A stretch of 64,000 nucleotides of DNA from Azolla caroliniana. Lineage: Eukaryota > Polypodiophyta. Position numbers and translations under genes: made by a program. Positions 23,810-32,917 of the stretch are shown here, in pieces (position 1 is the first letter of the stretch; each line of letters opens with the position of its first letter). Below the pieces are notes generated by a model. That model saw only the letters and a program-made list of their open reading frames with translations. It was not told the origin of the DNA and searched no databases. Location of the stretch: the NCBI GenBank assembly GCA_043228905.1, contig JBHGNT010000008.1, positions 8,308,001 to 8,372,000 of the forward strand, in the 5' to 3' direction.

Positions 23810-24289
23810 TCAGTTTCTATCGAGACTCGACACAATTGGTGTCCTTTTCCTCTTCAAACCCTTGGTCGATTGTGACGTTGGTTCTAGCTTCACCTTGTAT
23901 TGTTGTTGTGCAGTTATTGGGCCTGGCTTCACACTATTTTGCTCTTGTATAGTCGACTGCGTCATCGGTCCTGACATTACCTCTGTGCATGTGGATACTT
24001 CTCTAGTCGATATCAGCCCACTAGTATCACATGTTGCATCTACCTGCAAAATCAGATCATTCGTGCAATATGCTTGATCTACTTGCGTGACCAGATCATT
24101 TGTGTCAATTGCTACATCTATTTTCAAGATGGGCCCCTCTAAACACGCAACAACATCAATAGTTTCCACACTACCATCGGCCTTAAGAGCAATAGATTCA
24201 AACCCTTTAGACTCTGCTCCATCAGAAAACACCAACATATTCACACTCACAAAGTAGCTAACAATCTCACAAAACAACATAATGAACAT
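23810..24289 (-). CDS. Hypothetical exon or ORF upstream of the FCP1-like domain
   Basis: 159 codons ending in a basic GLKRKRTPIVSSLDRN stretch, directly upstream in transcription order of the FCP1-like domain. The body is acidic and has repeated short blocks of the form VDxxxDTNDL(V/I)xQVD. No known fold is recognised. Plant FCP1-domain proteins often have a low-complexity N-terminal part and a basic patch before the catalytic domain, so this may be an exon of the same locus. That is inference; it could also be a chance frame. Confidence 0.35.
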   Translation of the reverse strand: MFIMLFCEIVSYFVSVNMLVFSDGAESKGFESIALKADGSVETIDVVACLEGPILKIDVAIDTNDLVTQVDQAYCTNDLILQVDATCDTSGLISTREVSTCTEVMSGPMTQSTIQEQNSVKPGPITAQQQYKVKLEPTSQSTKGLKRKRTPIVSSLDRN

Positions 24290-24522
24290 GAAATATTCTG
24301 CAACAAAATAATAATATTATCTTAATATCCATCATAGAGTTCCATTACATAATGTGGATCAAGCAACAACCAATCTAAGGTTTTACTTGTCCAAATAGAT
24401 CATAGAAAATCTTCATAATTTTCTAGGAAAATAGTTAACAGTCATATCCCACTAATCAGTAATTGGCAGTAATTAGCTCCAATTCAAGAGCCCCTTGAAC
24501 GAGTAATTGGTTTTGTCCCCGA

Positions 24523-24957
24523 TCATGGCCCCATCTTCAGCCTTTTTCTAGTCGGTTGCCCATTTAGCCTTGCTTCTTTTACCCATTGCACAAGTGTGTC
24601 CTCCTCTGACAACCTTTCCATCACCTCAGCAGCGGCTTGCACGTCAGTCGCGTCTTGTGCTAGCTTTTCAAGTGGGACATTATTAGTAGTTAGGCTCAAT
24701 GGGGTTGAATCAAGGTTTTGGGATTCAAAGAAATGTTGCATCAAGTGTTCAAAAACATTGTTGTTATGAACCTCAGATTTACATGTTGTTTCCAATATTT
24801 CATGGCTTTTCACAACGTTGCCTAATGCAATACAATCTTCCAAAATAGGGTGGAGTTGATCTAAAGGAGATGTGATAGTAGGACTCTTACTTTCAACCAC
24901 GTTGCTAGCTATCTCCTCATCGGTTGCGGCATCATCGGCACCGGACACCTCATGCAA
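24523..24957 (-). CDS. Hypothetical acidic ORF, possible 5' exon of the FCP1-like locus
   Basis: 144 codons, open 5' of the Met into RESRGLRRLHEV. Upstream in this orientation lies GTTGTTGTAG at about 24976-24985, a plausible 3' splice site. The protein is acidic until a basic end, WVKEARLNGQPTRKRLKMGP. No domain is recognised. Orientation and spacing fit an upstream exon of the degraded FCP1-like locus, with the TAATTA-rich array upstream in its presumed intron or promoter. Confidence 0.35.
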   Translation of the reverse strand: MHEVSGADDAATDEEIASNVVESKSPTITSPLDQLHPILEDCIALGNVVKSHEILETTCKSEVHNNNVFEHLMQHFFESQNLDSTPLSLTTNNVPLEKLAQDATDVQAAAEVMERLSEEDTLVQWVKEARLNGQPTRKRLKMGP

Positions 24958-24989
24958 CCTCCTTAATCCACGAGATTCTACAACAACAT

Positions 24990-25985
24990 GTTAGCTAATT
25001 AGCGGCTTCTCTTGTGTTTTTCTATCATCGTAGCTGACAACTAAATATGGTAGCTAATTAGCAACCACTCTTGATGTTGCTCGATACTACTACATCCTAG
25101 CTAATTAGCTACAGCTTAGCTAAGTATGGCAATAGCTAATTAGCTACCACTTAGCTAATTTGCTATTCTACCTAAATATGGTAGTAGCTAATTAGCTAGA
25201 TATCTTAGCTAATTAGTTGCTAGACTATAGATTGGCAATAGCTAATTAGCTATTCTTCTTAGCTATAGTAGTAGCTAATTAGCTACCACTCTTGATATTG
25301 CTTAGCCAATTAGCTACATCTTAGCTAATTAGTTGCTAGACTATAGATTGGCAGTAGCTAATTAGCTACATCTTGGCTAATTAGCTATTCTACTTAAGTA
25401 TGGTAGTACATAATTAGCTAAGTGGTAGCCAATTAGCTACATTGTAGCTAATTAGATGTTAGATTATAGGTTGACAATAGCTAATTAGTTACATCTTAGC
25501 TAATTAGCTATTCTTCTTAACTATGGCAATAGCTAATTAGCTACCACTCTTGATACTGCTTAGCTGATTAGTTTCTAGACTATAGATTGGTAGTAGCTAA
25601 TTAACTACATCTTAGCTAATTAGTTATTCTACTTACGTATGGTAGTAGCTAATTAGCTACCACTTAGGTAATTAGCTATTGTAACATTGTAGCTAATTAA
25701 CTACTAGATTATAGGCTGACAGTAGCTAATTAGCTATTCTTCTTAACTATGGCAATAACTTATTAGCTACATCTTAGCTAATTAGTTGCTAGACTATAGA
25801 TTGGCAGTAGCTAATTAGCTACATCTTGGCTAATTAGCTATTGTACTTAAGTATGGCAATAACTAGTTAGCCAGTAGCCACCACTCTTGATACAGTTCAG
25901 CTACACAGTATAACATTACATTGTAGCTAATTAGCTACTACACTTTATACCGCTTAACTAATTACCTACGTTGTAGCTAAATAGT
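24990..25985. repeat. Array of about 30 TAGCTAATTAGC palindromes
   Basis: Over 1 kb the near-palindrome TAGCTAATTAGCTA or a close variant recurs about 30 times, on average every 30-35 bp. A higher-order unit of roughly 115-125 bp is visible: CTTAGCTAATTAGTTGCTAG, then ACTATAGATTGGCAGTAG, then a second and third palindrome. Starts of this unit lie near 25204, 25319, 25441, 25557, 25684, 25770 and 25916. There is no coding potential. Confidence 0.85.
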
Positions 25986-26021
25986 GAAGAACATATATGC
26001 GTGGAAACGTATGTGACGACC

Positions 26022-26272
26022 TGTCGGTTATGCTCAGCAAACAACACAGAAGGAGAGCACAAAGATATAGACAGATGATAGACACACATATGAAGCTTTA
26101 ATAGAAGCTCTCTTTATTTCTATTCTCTCTCTCTCTCAGAGACTCGACGTACAAGATGATCAAGTGTTCTCTCTTTACAAAGTTAGGTTATCACTTATAT
26201 ACTAAGCTCTAATTCTTTAGACGAGTTCACACTAGAATACAAAGTGGAAGGAGTCGGCCTTTTATGCCAGCA
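26022..26272 (-). mobile_element. Probable 3' LTR of copia element E
   Basis: Just downstream of the copia RNase H frame on the minus strand is a polypurine-like TTTTACGGGGGAG. It is followed by a segment running from TGCTGGCATAAAAGG to GAGCATAACCGACA (26272 down to 26022). It begins TG, ends CA and contains TATATAAG and AATAAA. Exact ends are uncertain because no second LTR copy is in the window. Confidence 0.45.
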
Positions 26273-27659
26273 AACTCCCCCGTAAAAGGACTACTCTTTC
26301 CTACATGTACATGTGTTTGGGGTTATCTCCCCCGTAAACCTAGATTACAATACTAATCTAAATTTATGTTACAAGTAGGTCGGCATATAGCCAAGTCAGC
26401 AGAGGTGAGGTCTGTGTCGAGCCTAGCCTGGCTCATTATCATGATTGATTCGGTCGACTCTTAGCTTATGTTCCTTTTTTGGCTTTCTTTTGCTCAATCA
26501 CTTGTCGCAGTCCCATGTTTGTCCTTAGTGCTCCGAAGCGTTGATCTGGGAGTGGCTTCGTCAAGCAATCGGCAATGTTCACCTCGATGTCGATCTTTTG
26601 GACTTTGAGCCTCTTCTCGGTTATGAGTTCCCGGATGTGATGATATTGCACCTCAATATGCTTTGTCTTTGCATGATAAACAGGATTGTTGATGAGGTGT
26701 ATTGCACTCTGTGAGTTGCAATAGATGGCAAGCGTTAGTCGGTCGATTCAGCCTGTAGCTGAAAAGTCGGTGCAGCCAGATTGCTTCCTTCATTGCCTCT
26801 GATGTTGTTATGTACTCGGCCTTCATGGTTGACATGGTCGTACCCTATTGAAGTTTCGACCTCCATGATATAGCCCCCCCACCATAAGTGAAGATAGCCA
26901 AATGTTGACTTCCGATTGTCCATATTTCCAGCCCGGAGTCAGTGTAGCCTTCGACTTTGGCTGAGGTTGTCAAACCGAAAGTCAGTTGTGTATCTTTGGT
27001 CCCTCTCAGGTACCTGAAGATGTGCTTGATGGCCTCCCAATGCTTCCGTCCTCGGTTTGACATGTATCAGCTGACCACTCCTACAACATAGGCTAGGTCG
27101 GGTCGGGTTGCCACCATTGCGTACATGATACTCCCTACGGCCGATGCATAGGGTATCTTCCCATTAAGCTCTCTCTCCTTGTCCGTTGAAGGAGAGTCTT
27201 TATCCAATAGTCGGATCTACGTCGGAAGCGATGTTGGTGTTGGCTTCGCATTCTCCATGTTTAAGCGCCTCAACACCTTACGAATATAGTCAGACTGGGA
27301 GAGTCAAAGAGTCTTGGTCGTCCGATTTCGCTCGATCCTCATGCCCAGTATGTGATGGGCTTGTCCGAGTTCCTTCATCACAAACTTGTCGTGAAGGCTT
27401 CGCTTCGACTTGCCGATCTCTCCTTGATTGCTTCGTGCAATCAGCATGTCGTCGACATATGGGATTAGGTAAATCCTAGACTCGTCGGCCAGTTGCCGAA
27501 CATACATGCATGGGTCAGAGTCGGATCGGTGGTATCCAAGCTGCCTGATGTAGGAGTCGGACTTCTGGTACCACATCCTCAACGCTTGTTTCAAGCCATA
27601 GAGGCTTTTCTTCAGTCGACATACGAGGTGACTTTCTTGCCCTGTAAATGTCTTCTTCC
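26273..27659 (-). pseudogene. Ty1/copia element E, 3' part: RT and RNase H
   Basis: Minus-strand frames show [11 protein letters not shown], the catalytic box YVDDMLIA, KELGQAHHILGMRIERN, then NRGRKHWEAIKHIFRYLRGT, then STMKAEYITTSEAMKEAIWL (RNase H), and finally IDIEVNIADCLTKPLPD. This is the C-terminal half of a copia polyprotein, broken by several stops and frameshifts. Its upstream half continues at 46939 after the gypsy A insertion; the split falls between a FLHGDLE segment and the GQESHLVCRLKK segment. Confidence 0.88.
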
Positions 27660-28098
27660 TGTTGATCCTAGGGGCCGGACAACAGCCTAACACATGGTGT
27701 CCACTTAAGACACTTCACCAAAGGGTGTTACGGCAGGATGACTTACGACACAACGCTTAATTAGACCTTAATCAGTTGGTTAGCAATACATCATTAACAC
27801 GCGTAAGATATAACAATGAGTACAGAACGGTAATCAATACTAAAAGATTAAGGCAATAAGTTCTATTAATTATCCGTTGTCAATTATATTGTAATCGGGC
27901 CTTTATATAGGTCTCTGGTGCGAAGTACAAAACGGTGCCAAACGGCACCTATTTGGAATCGGTCCGGATCCGGATCGGCATACCGATTCCGGTCCGTCCG
28001 TCCATCTTAATAAAATAATTACAACAGTTCCCGAATAAACTATTCCTTTCACACTCTGGTCTGGACATCCTTAAGCCTTCTTTGCCAGCCGGGTAACA
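27660..28098 (-). repeat. 3' LTR of gypsy A
   Basis: 439 bp, TG...CA, ending GCCGGGTAACA on the plus strand. Same length as the copy at 46500-46938, with about 14 substitutions between them. Confidence 0.93.
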
Positions 28099-28139
28099 CA
28101 TGGCACGCCCGTGGGATAGTACCTTGTACGTCGAACCCA

Positions 28140-28977
28140 TTATCCGGCCCTACTACTCTTCGTCCAAAATGTCCAGAATGCTTTGCTCCAGAATTTCCAA
28201 TGGCTCATCGGGAATCTGTTGTTGTTGTTGTGGCTGCTGCGGTGGTTGCTCCATTTGTGCCTTCTCCGTTTGGGGCTATTGCTCCGTTTGTCGCTCTGGC
28301 ACCGGCGTTTCCTTCGTTGTCTCCTCCGTCGGAGTTGTCGCTGGCTGACTGATCCTGGCCTGGTCCCCGTCTGGTCCTTGTACCGGCGACAGTTCCTCAT
28401 CACTAAGGTTGACCATTGCCGCCTTCCTTGCTTTTTCTTCCCGGAGCCGGGACCGCTCATAGCTCTCAAACTAGATTTGAGCCTCTAGCCGATCGTCGTC
28501 CAGTTGGGCTATGAGCTGCCGAACCTGCACCAATTGTTCATCCGCCAGGGCTATGAAATCTTCGGCCAGCTCATCCCTTATGGCGGTGAAGTCCTCCGAT
28601 GTCAGCGTATAATAGTCGTCACCTTCCTTCCGCCGGTTTTCCACGTCCGCCCTGAGCAATTGGAGTTCCATCGTATTCTGCGCCCATTTCGTCCACCATT
28701 GCACAGAGCTCTCGTCAATCAAGCGTTTGGTCTTGGTGAGCCATGCCCGGAGGATGCATTGGATCCGTTCGGTTCCCATCAGTGATTTGATCTCCACGGC
28801 TTGTCGCTCCTCTTTCAATTGCTTGATGATTCTGACCGTGTCCGCCTCCAGCTCCCTATAATGCGACAATTGACTTTGATAGGTTGTTTGCAACCTCTGT
28901 AACACCATTGTCGCTCTTCCCTTTTCTTCATGGTTCTGCTTGTGGAGCTCCATCCGGTCCATCGCCGCTTCCTCCAA
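28140..28977 (-). pseudogene. Gypsy A accessory ORF, C-terminal coiled-coil part
   Basis: A 168-codon frame (28471-28977), shifted relative to the preceding part, is rich in Glu, Arg, Leu and Gln with heptad-like spacing: LQRLQTTYQSQLSHYRELEA, then IRDELAEDFIALADEQLVQV, then RQLIAQLDDDRLEAQ. It ends near 28471; a short basic, Gln/Arg-rich frame continues toward the LTR. The part between 29346 and 28977 is similar in composition but broken by stops. Function unknown; a long coiled coil is the only prediction I can support. Confidence 0.5.
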
Positions 28978-29345
28978 TAGCTTTGAATTCTCCGCTCGTT
29001 TGTCGACGAGTGCCGTTGTGGCCCTATCAACTTCTTGCCGGAGCTCGACCAGCCTTTCATGTTGTTGCTTATACTCCGCCTCCAGCTGCTTGTAGTCCCA
29101 GTGCAGATGATCAAAATCATCGGTCTTCTGCTTCAGCCTCTGGTTGATCTGCCGGCGCGCGCGGTCCTCCCGTTCCTTCTATTGACGGAGTTCTTCCTTC
29201 AGCCTTTCGATTTCCGTCTTCGCCATCCGTCACAACTTGTCTTTCTCCTGCAACAATTTCTCTTTTTCATCCTTTAGTTGGTCGTAAGCTTGATGTCCTT
29301 TACGCAGGTTTTCCTCTGCCCGGCGGAGGTTCCCAGTAGTCTTCT

Positions 29346-30941
29346 TTAATTCTTCTTCGGTCGCCTTCTCAAGTCGCGTTCGCGGCTCCGTAATGCTTCT
29401 TGTGTGGCAAGTTCGTCACTTAAGTCGGCAAGCTCTTGGGCTTGCGCCACATCTTTCTCCGGAACAGTTTCTGCCTCCGGGGTCTTATTCGTATGTACAT
29501 CCACCAAAGTCACCGGTGCTTGGATCTGTGTTGTTGTTAAGGCCATTTTGGCCATGTCTTCTGTGACCCGATCCAAGTCTTGTTCGAGGCACCGGATCCT
29601 TGACCGGGCCATCTCTAGTTCGTCGGTTGTGATTAGCAATTGTTCCATCTGCGCTCGCTCTTCCGCCTCTACGTATCCGATGACTCCGGCAATTTGTTCT
29701 CCTATCCACCGGAGCCATTGGCTGCCGGTGCCTTGTTGTTGCGTCTGCACGGCGGGTTGGCTGATGGGTTCACTTGCCGGTGTCTGGTCCCGCCTTTCTA
29801 TGTCGAGCGGCAATTTCGGCTCTACCTGCTGACCACTTTGCCGTTCAGGTTCCGGTTGTGTTTCGGTTGGCCGCTCCTTGTCTGCTTGTTCTTGGCCAGC
29901 TGAGGAGGTTGGCATTTGTATAACTAGCTCTTGAGTTACGGGGCTTGCCGGTGTTGCCTATTGTGCAAGAACTTCTGTGAACGGCTCCATCCGAACCGGT
30001 TCCGGTGCCTCCCTTGGCGTGGGAGTCTCAGTGTGGGTTGCAGGCGTTCCATCCTTCTGTGGGTCTGAACGCTTCCCGGCTGATTTTGCGGTCCTTTTTA
30101 CCGGCCGCCGCTGGAGGTGCTCCGTAGGCTCCTCCTTCGTTTCCTCCTCCTGCGTCTCGGGATTCATTCTTGCCGCCAAGGTGTCCGTTTCTCGCTGCAC
30201 CGGTCAGTGGAGTGGGCTCTTCAGTGGCCATGCCAGTGTCTCCACGTCCGTGTCCGTCGGCCACTTCCGGTTGCCGCGCTCCTTTCCCGCCTTCTCTGCG
30301 TCGGCCGTCTTCCCCTTAGTGGCCTTAGAGGCCAACAATTGTTGCCGTTTTGAAGCAGCTCTCGGGGTGCTATCGGGTACTCTTCCCCGTTTCTTGGTCT
30401 GGACAGGCTCAACAGGTGGCGCCAATAGGGTGAGCCATTGCGTCACCGCATGCCATATTTTCCAGCCTTCTTTGCCTTCCTTACCTCTTACCGTATCAAT
30501 GGCCGCGCACAATCCGTCGGCGATCAGCACCGGCCAATCCACCTTGACCCCTTCGTACGTTGCGATAATCAAGCCTGCTCGGTTATGAGGCATAACGGGC
30601 GGTTGAGGGTATACGTGGCCGAACTCATGGAGTACACGGGCAATTTCGCGGAATAACATATCTTCGCCGCCCTGTGTCCTGTAGCCCTTGCTAGCGAGAG
30701 AATACTCACCGAAATATTTGATGAGCTGCTCGGAGGTAGGATTGTCGATCGTGTAGATTCCCCCTTCCGAAAGGCCTGTTAACGCACGGATCGCCTCCTC
30801 TGTGATCAACTCTGTGTCGATTTCTTTGATAATCGTTTCGGCCTCCTTGTGTGGCGTCGCCTCCATGATCGTCAAGAAACCCTCCAGTCCGTGTTGCCGT
30901 AGCCATTTCTTGGCGGCTTCAGACAGTGTTTGGCAGTCCAT
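29346..30941 (-). pseudogene. Gypsy A accessory ORF after pol, N-terminal and middle part
   Basis: A long frame starts at Met 30941 (MDCQTLSEAAKKWL) and continues in one phase to 29346, interrupted by a TGA near 30204 and a TAG near 29956. It runs on the same strand as pol and lies between integrase and the 3' LTR. The first ~180 residues form a compact domain (GGIYTIDNPTSEQLIKYFGE, WKIWHAVTQWLTLLAPP). A basic KKRGRV...KRQQ patch, a Pro/Glu/Gln-rich linker and a heptad-rich segment (ELEMARSRIRCLEQDLDRVT) follow. I cannot assign a family. The first domain loosely recalls plant-transposon accessory domains. Extra ORFs at this position are known in Athila/Tat-lineage elements. Confidence 0.6.
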
Positions 30942-31361
30942 CTCTGCGTCGAGGTCGGAGAGCGTTGGGGAGGTTTGACAGTGGTGAGTGTGTGAGAGAG
31001 AAAGTTCTGAGTGAGGGGGTTCTCTGTGCGCGAGCTCTCTTCGAATGATCTTCACGCGTCTGTCTGCGTCTGTTCTCCTTGGTTCGCGAAAGAAGAAAGT
31101 CTCGATGCGTGGGGGTTTTTCTCTCTGCATCTTGGCCCCTTTTCGAGCCTACTCGTGTGCAGGTCGTGTGTACTATAATAGCATTATGTGCCATGTGGCG
31201 GTGTTTTAATGCCCCATTCATAGCCTCCTCGTACCTTTTCGAAGTGCCTCTTTACTCCTCGTTTGCATGGCCGTTCCCACCACTCCTTTCCATGATTTCT
31301 TTGATTCCATTCGATTTTTATTTATTTATTTATTTATTTATTTTAATATGTGATTATTAGG

Positions 31362-32468
31362 TTACTTCGCCTCTGGTCCTACCGGACCCTTACCCGAAAC
31401 GCGCATCTTGCCGGCCTCTTGACGGTTTGTCGTCGTTTTGCTCTCCCCGGTTGCCGGCTCGTGCTCCTCCTTGCCGGCTTGGTGGTAGCCGTTTTCCTCA
31501 CAGGTTGCCGTCTTGGTTGGCCTGTCGGCGTCCAATTCGATGTCGATCCTTCGTTCAAATGGGTTCTTGGGCATAAGTCCTTTGTATGGCTTTAGTCTAA
31601 ATCCGTTGACCCATTTACCCAGCACTTCGCCGGCAAGTGTGCCTAACTGGTAAGACCCATTGAACCCGCGTGTGATCCAATACGGTTCGGTCCATCTAAA
31701 CCGTAGTTTGCTTGGCATTTTACCCATCCGGGTCTGGAACACTAGTACCGGCTTGCCGATTTCGAACATCTTTTCGTTTCCCTTCCGGTGCCGATCTACA
31801 AACGCTTTCTGTCGTCGTTGTTCCAATTCCAGGTGCATATGCTCGCCAGTCGGTGTTCTTCTAGTTCACACAGAGCCTTTAACCGAATTGCCTCCGATTC
31901 CTTTTCATTAAGTCGTTCCGGAATTTGGATCCGTAAGCTCGGTACCTGGAACTCGACCGGCATGACTGCCTCTAATCCGAATGCTAACCGGAACAACGTT
32001 GTTCGGATGCTTGTTTTGTACGTTGTCCGGTAAGCCTAGAGCGCACTGTGCAACTTCGTGTCCCAATCTGTCCGATTCTCATTGACGATCTTGCGCAGGA
32101 TATTCTGTAGCGTTTTGTTTGTTGACTCAGCTAATCCGTTGGCTTGTGGGTAGTACGGGGTGCTCCGCTTATGTACTACCACACAGAATGACGTCAAGCT
32201 CTCCACTACATGTCCAAGAAAGTGCCCTCCATGGTCGCTTATCAGCTCTATGGGGCATCCGTACTGGCACCAAATGTATTCGTATAAGAATTTTGCCATC
32301 GACGCCACGGTGTTGTCTCGTAGGGCTTTGGCTTCCACCCATTTAGTGCAGTAGTCCATCGCTACGATCACATACCAGTTGCCAGTTCTCATTGCCAGTG
32401 GTTTAAATGGTCCGACAAAATCCAGTCCCCATTTCTGAAATAGTTCTAGCCGTAGTATTGGCTGGTGC
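31362..32468 (-). pseudogene. Gypsy A integrase core and C-terminal domain
   Basis: This resumes the integrase left of element B: QKWGLDFVGPFKPLAMRTGN (first catalytic Asp), ELISDHGGHFLGHV (second), and NGLAESTNKTLQNILRK (catalytic Glu). A C-terminal region with WTEPYWITRGFNGSYQLGTL resembles the GPF/Y module. A stop after HSAL and a shift near 31840 disrupt it. The end of integrase at about 31362 is followed by an (ATTT)n run at 31317-31344. Confidence 0.85.
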
Positions 32469-32917
32469 TGTCAGGAACTCTATTAAGGCAGAGAAGGAAT
32501 TAGTACTAAAAGAAGGATTAGTACTATTGTCGGGGAATAGTACTAAGACAGAGAAGGATTAGTACTATGAGAGGTGTCGAACTTTGAGAGAAGGAATGAG
32601 TGAGAGAGAGAGAGAGAGAGAGAATGATGATGCGAAAGATATATGTATTATATGAAGGAAGATATACAACAGTGGTTAGAAGGCTTAAGACTGGCGTTGA
32701 ACCGATTTGGTTCGAACTAATGCCTTGCGCCTCCTTTTATAGTGTCTTCAGGAATACTCCTGAAGTTTCTAGAATGTTCCAGAGAAATCTGGAATATACA
32801 TCAATTTCCCAATAAAACCTAAATGAAAATAATATCCTTCAAATTACAATTCATAACCTAATGGTAAAGTCTCGACCCGTGTAACAAAAGGTTATGGGTT
32901 CGAGTCTAGTTATGACA
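32469..32917 (-). repeat. 3' LTR of chromovirus B
   Basis: 449 bp, plus-strand ends TGTCAGGAAC and GTTATGACA. Contains a (GA)n run, a TATAAAA box (element strand) and a tRNA-like end. Identical to 37765-38213 by eye. Confidence 0.95.
32852..32914 (+). other. tRNA-like segment at the end of the B 3' LTR
   Basis: The plus strand reads like a decayed tRNA: a 6-bp acceptor-like pair CATAAC/GTTATG at its ends, an A-box-like TAACCTAATGG (32854-32864) and a B-box GGGTTCGAGTC (32896-32906). It runs antisense to the element and abuts the LTR terminus. An identical copy is at 38148-38210. It is not a functional tRNA gene by stem pairing. Confidence 0.5.

Noticed and set aside
25000-25980. CRISPR-like array
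   Set aside because: Repeats are palindromic, variable and not separated by unique spacers, and the context is a plant nuclear genome.
29404-30588. Plus-strand frames of 142 and 203 codons opposite the gypsy A accessory ORF
   Set aside because: Antisense shadows; the minus strand has the coherent protein pattern.
28140-31130. Env-like protein in gypsy A
   Set aside because: The position fits, but no signal peptide, membrane segment or cleavage site is visible.
32600-32815. 71-codon ORF repeated identically at 32600-32815 and 37896-38111
   Set aside because: It lies inside the two LTRs of chromovirus B, antisense to the element, and starts in a GA repeat; the repetition is due to the LTRs.
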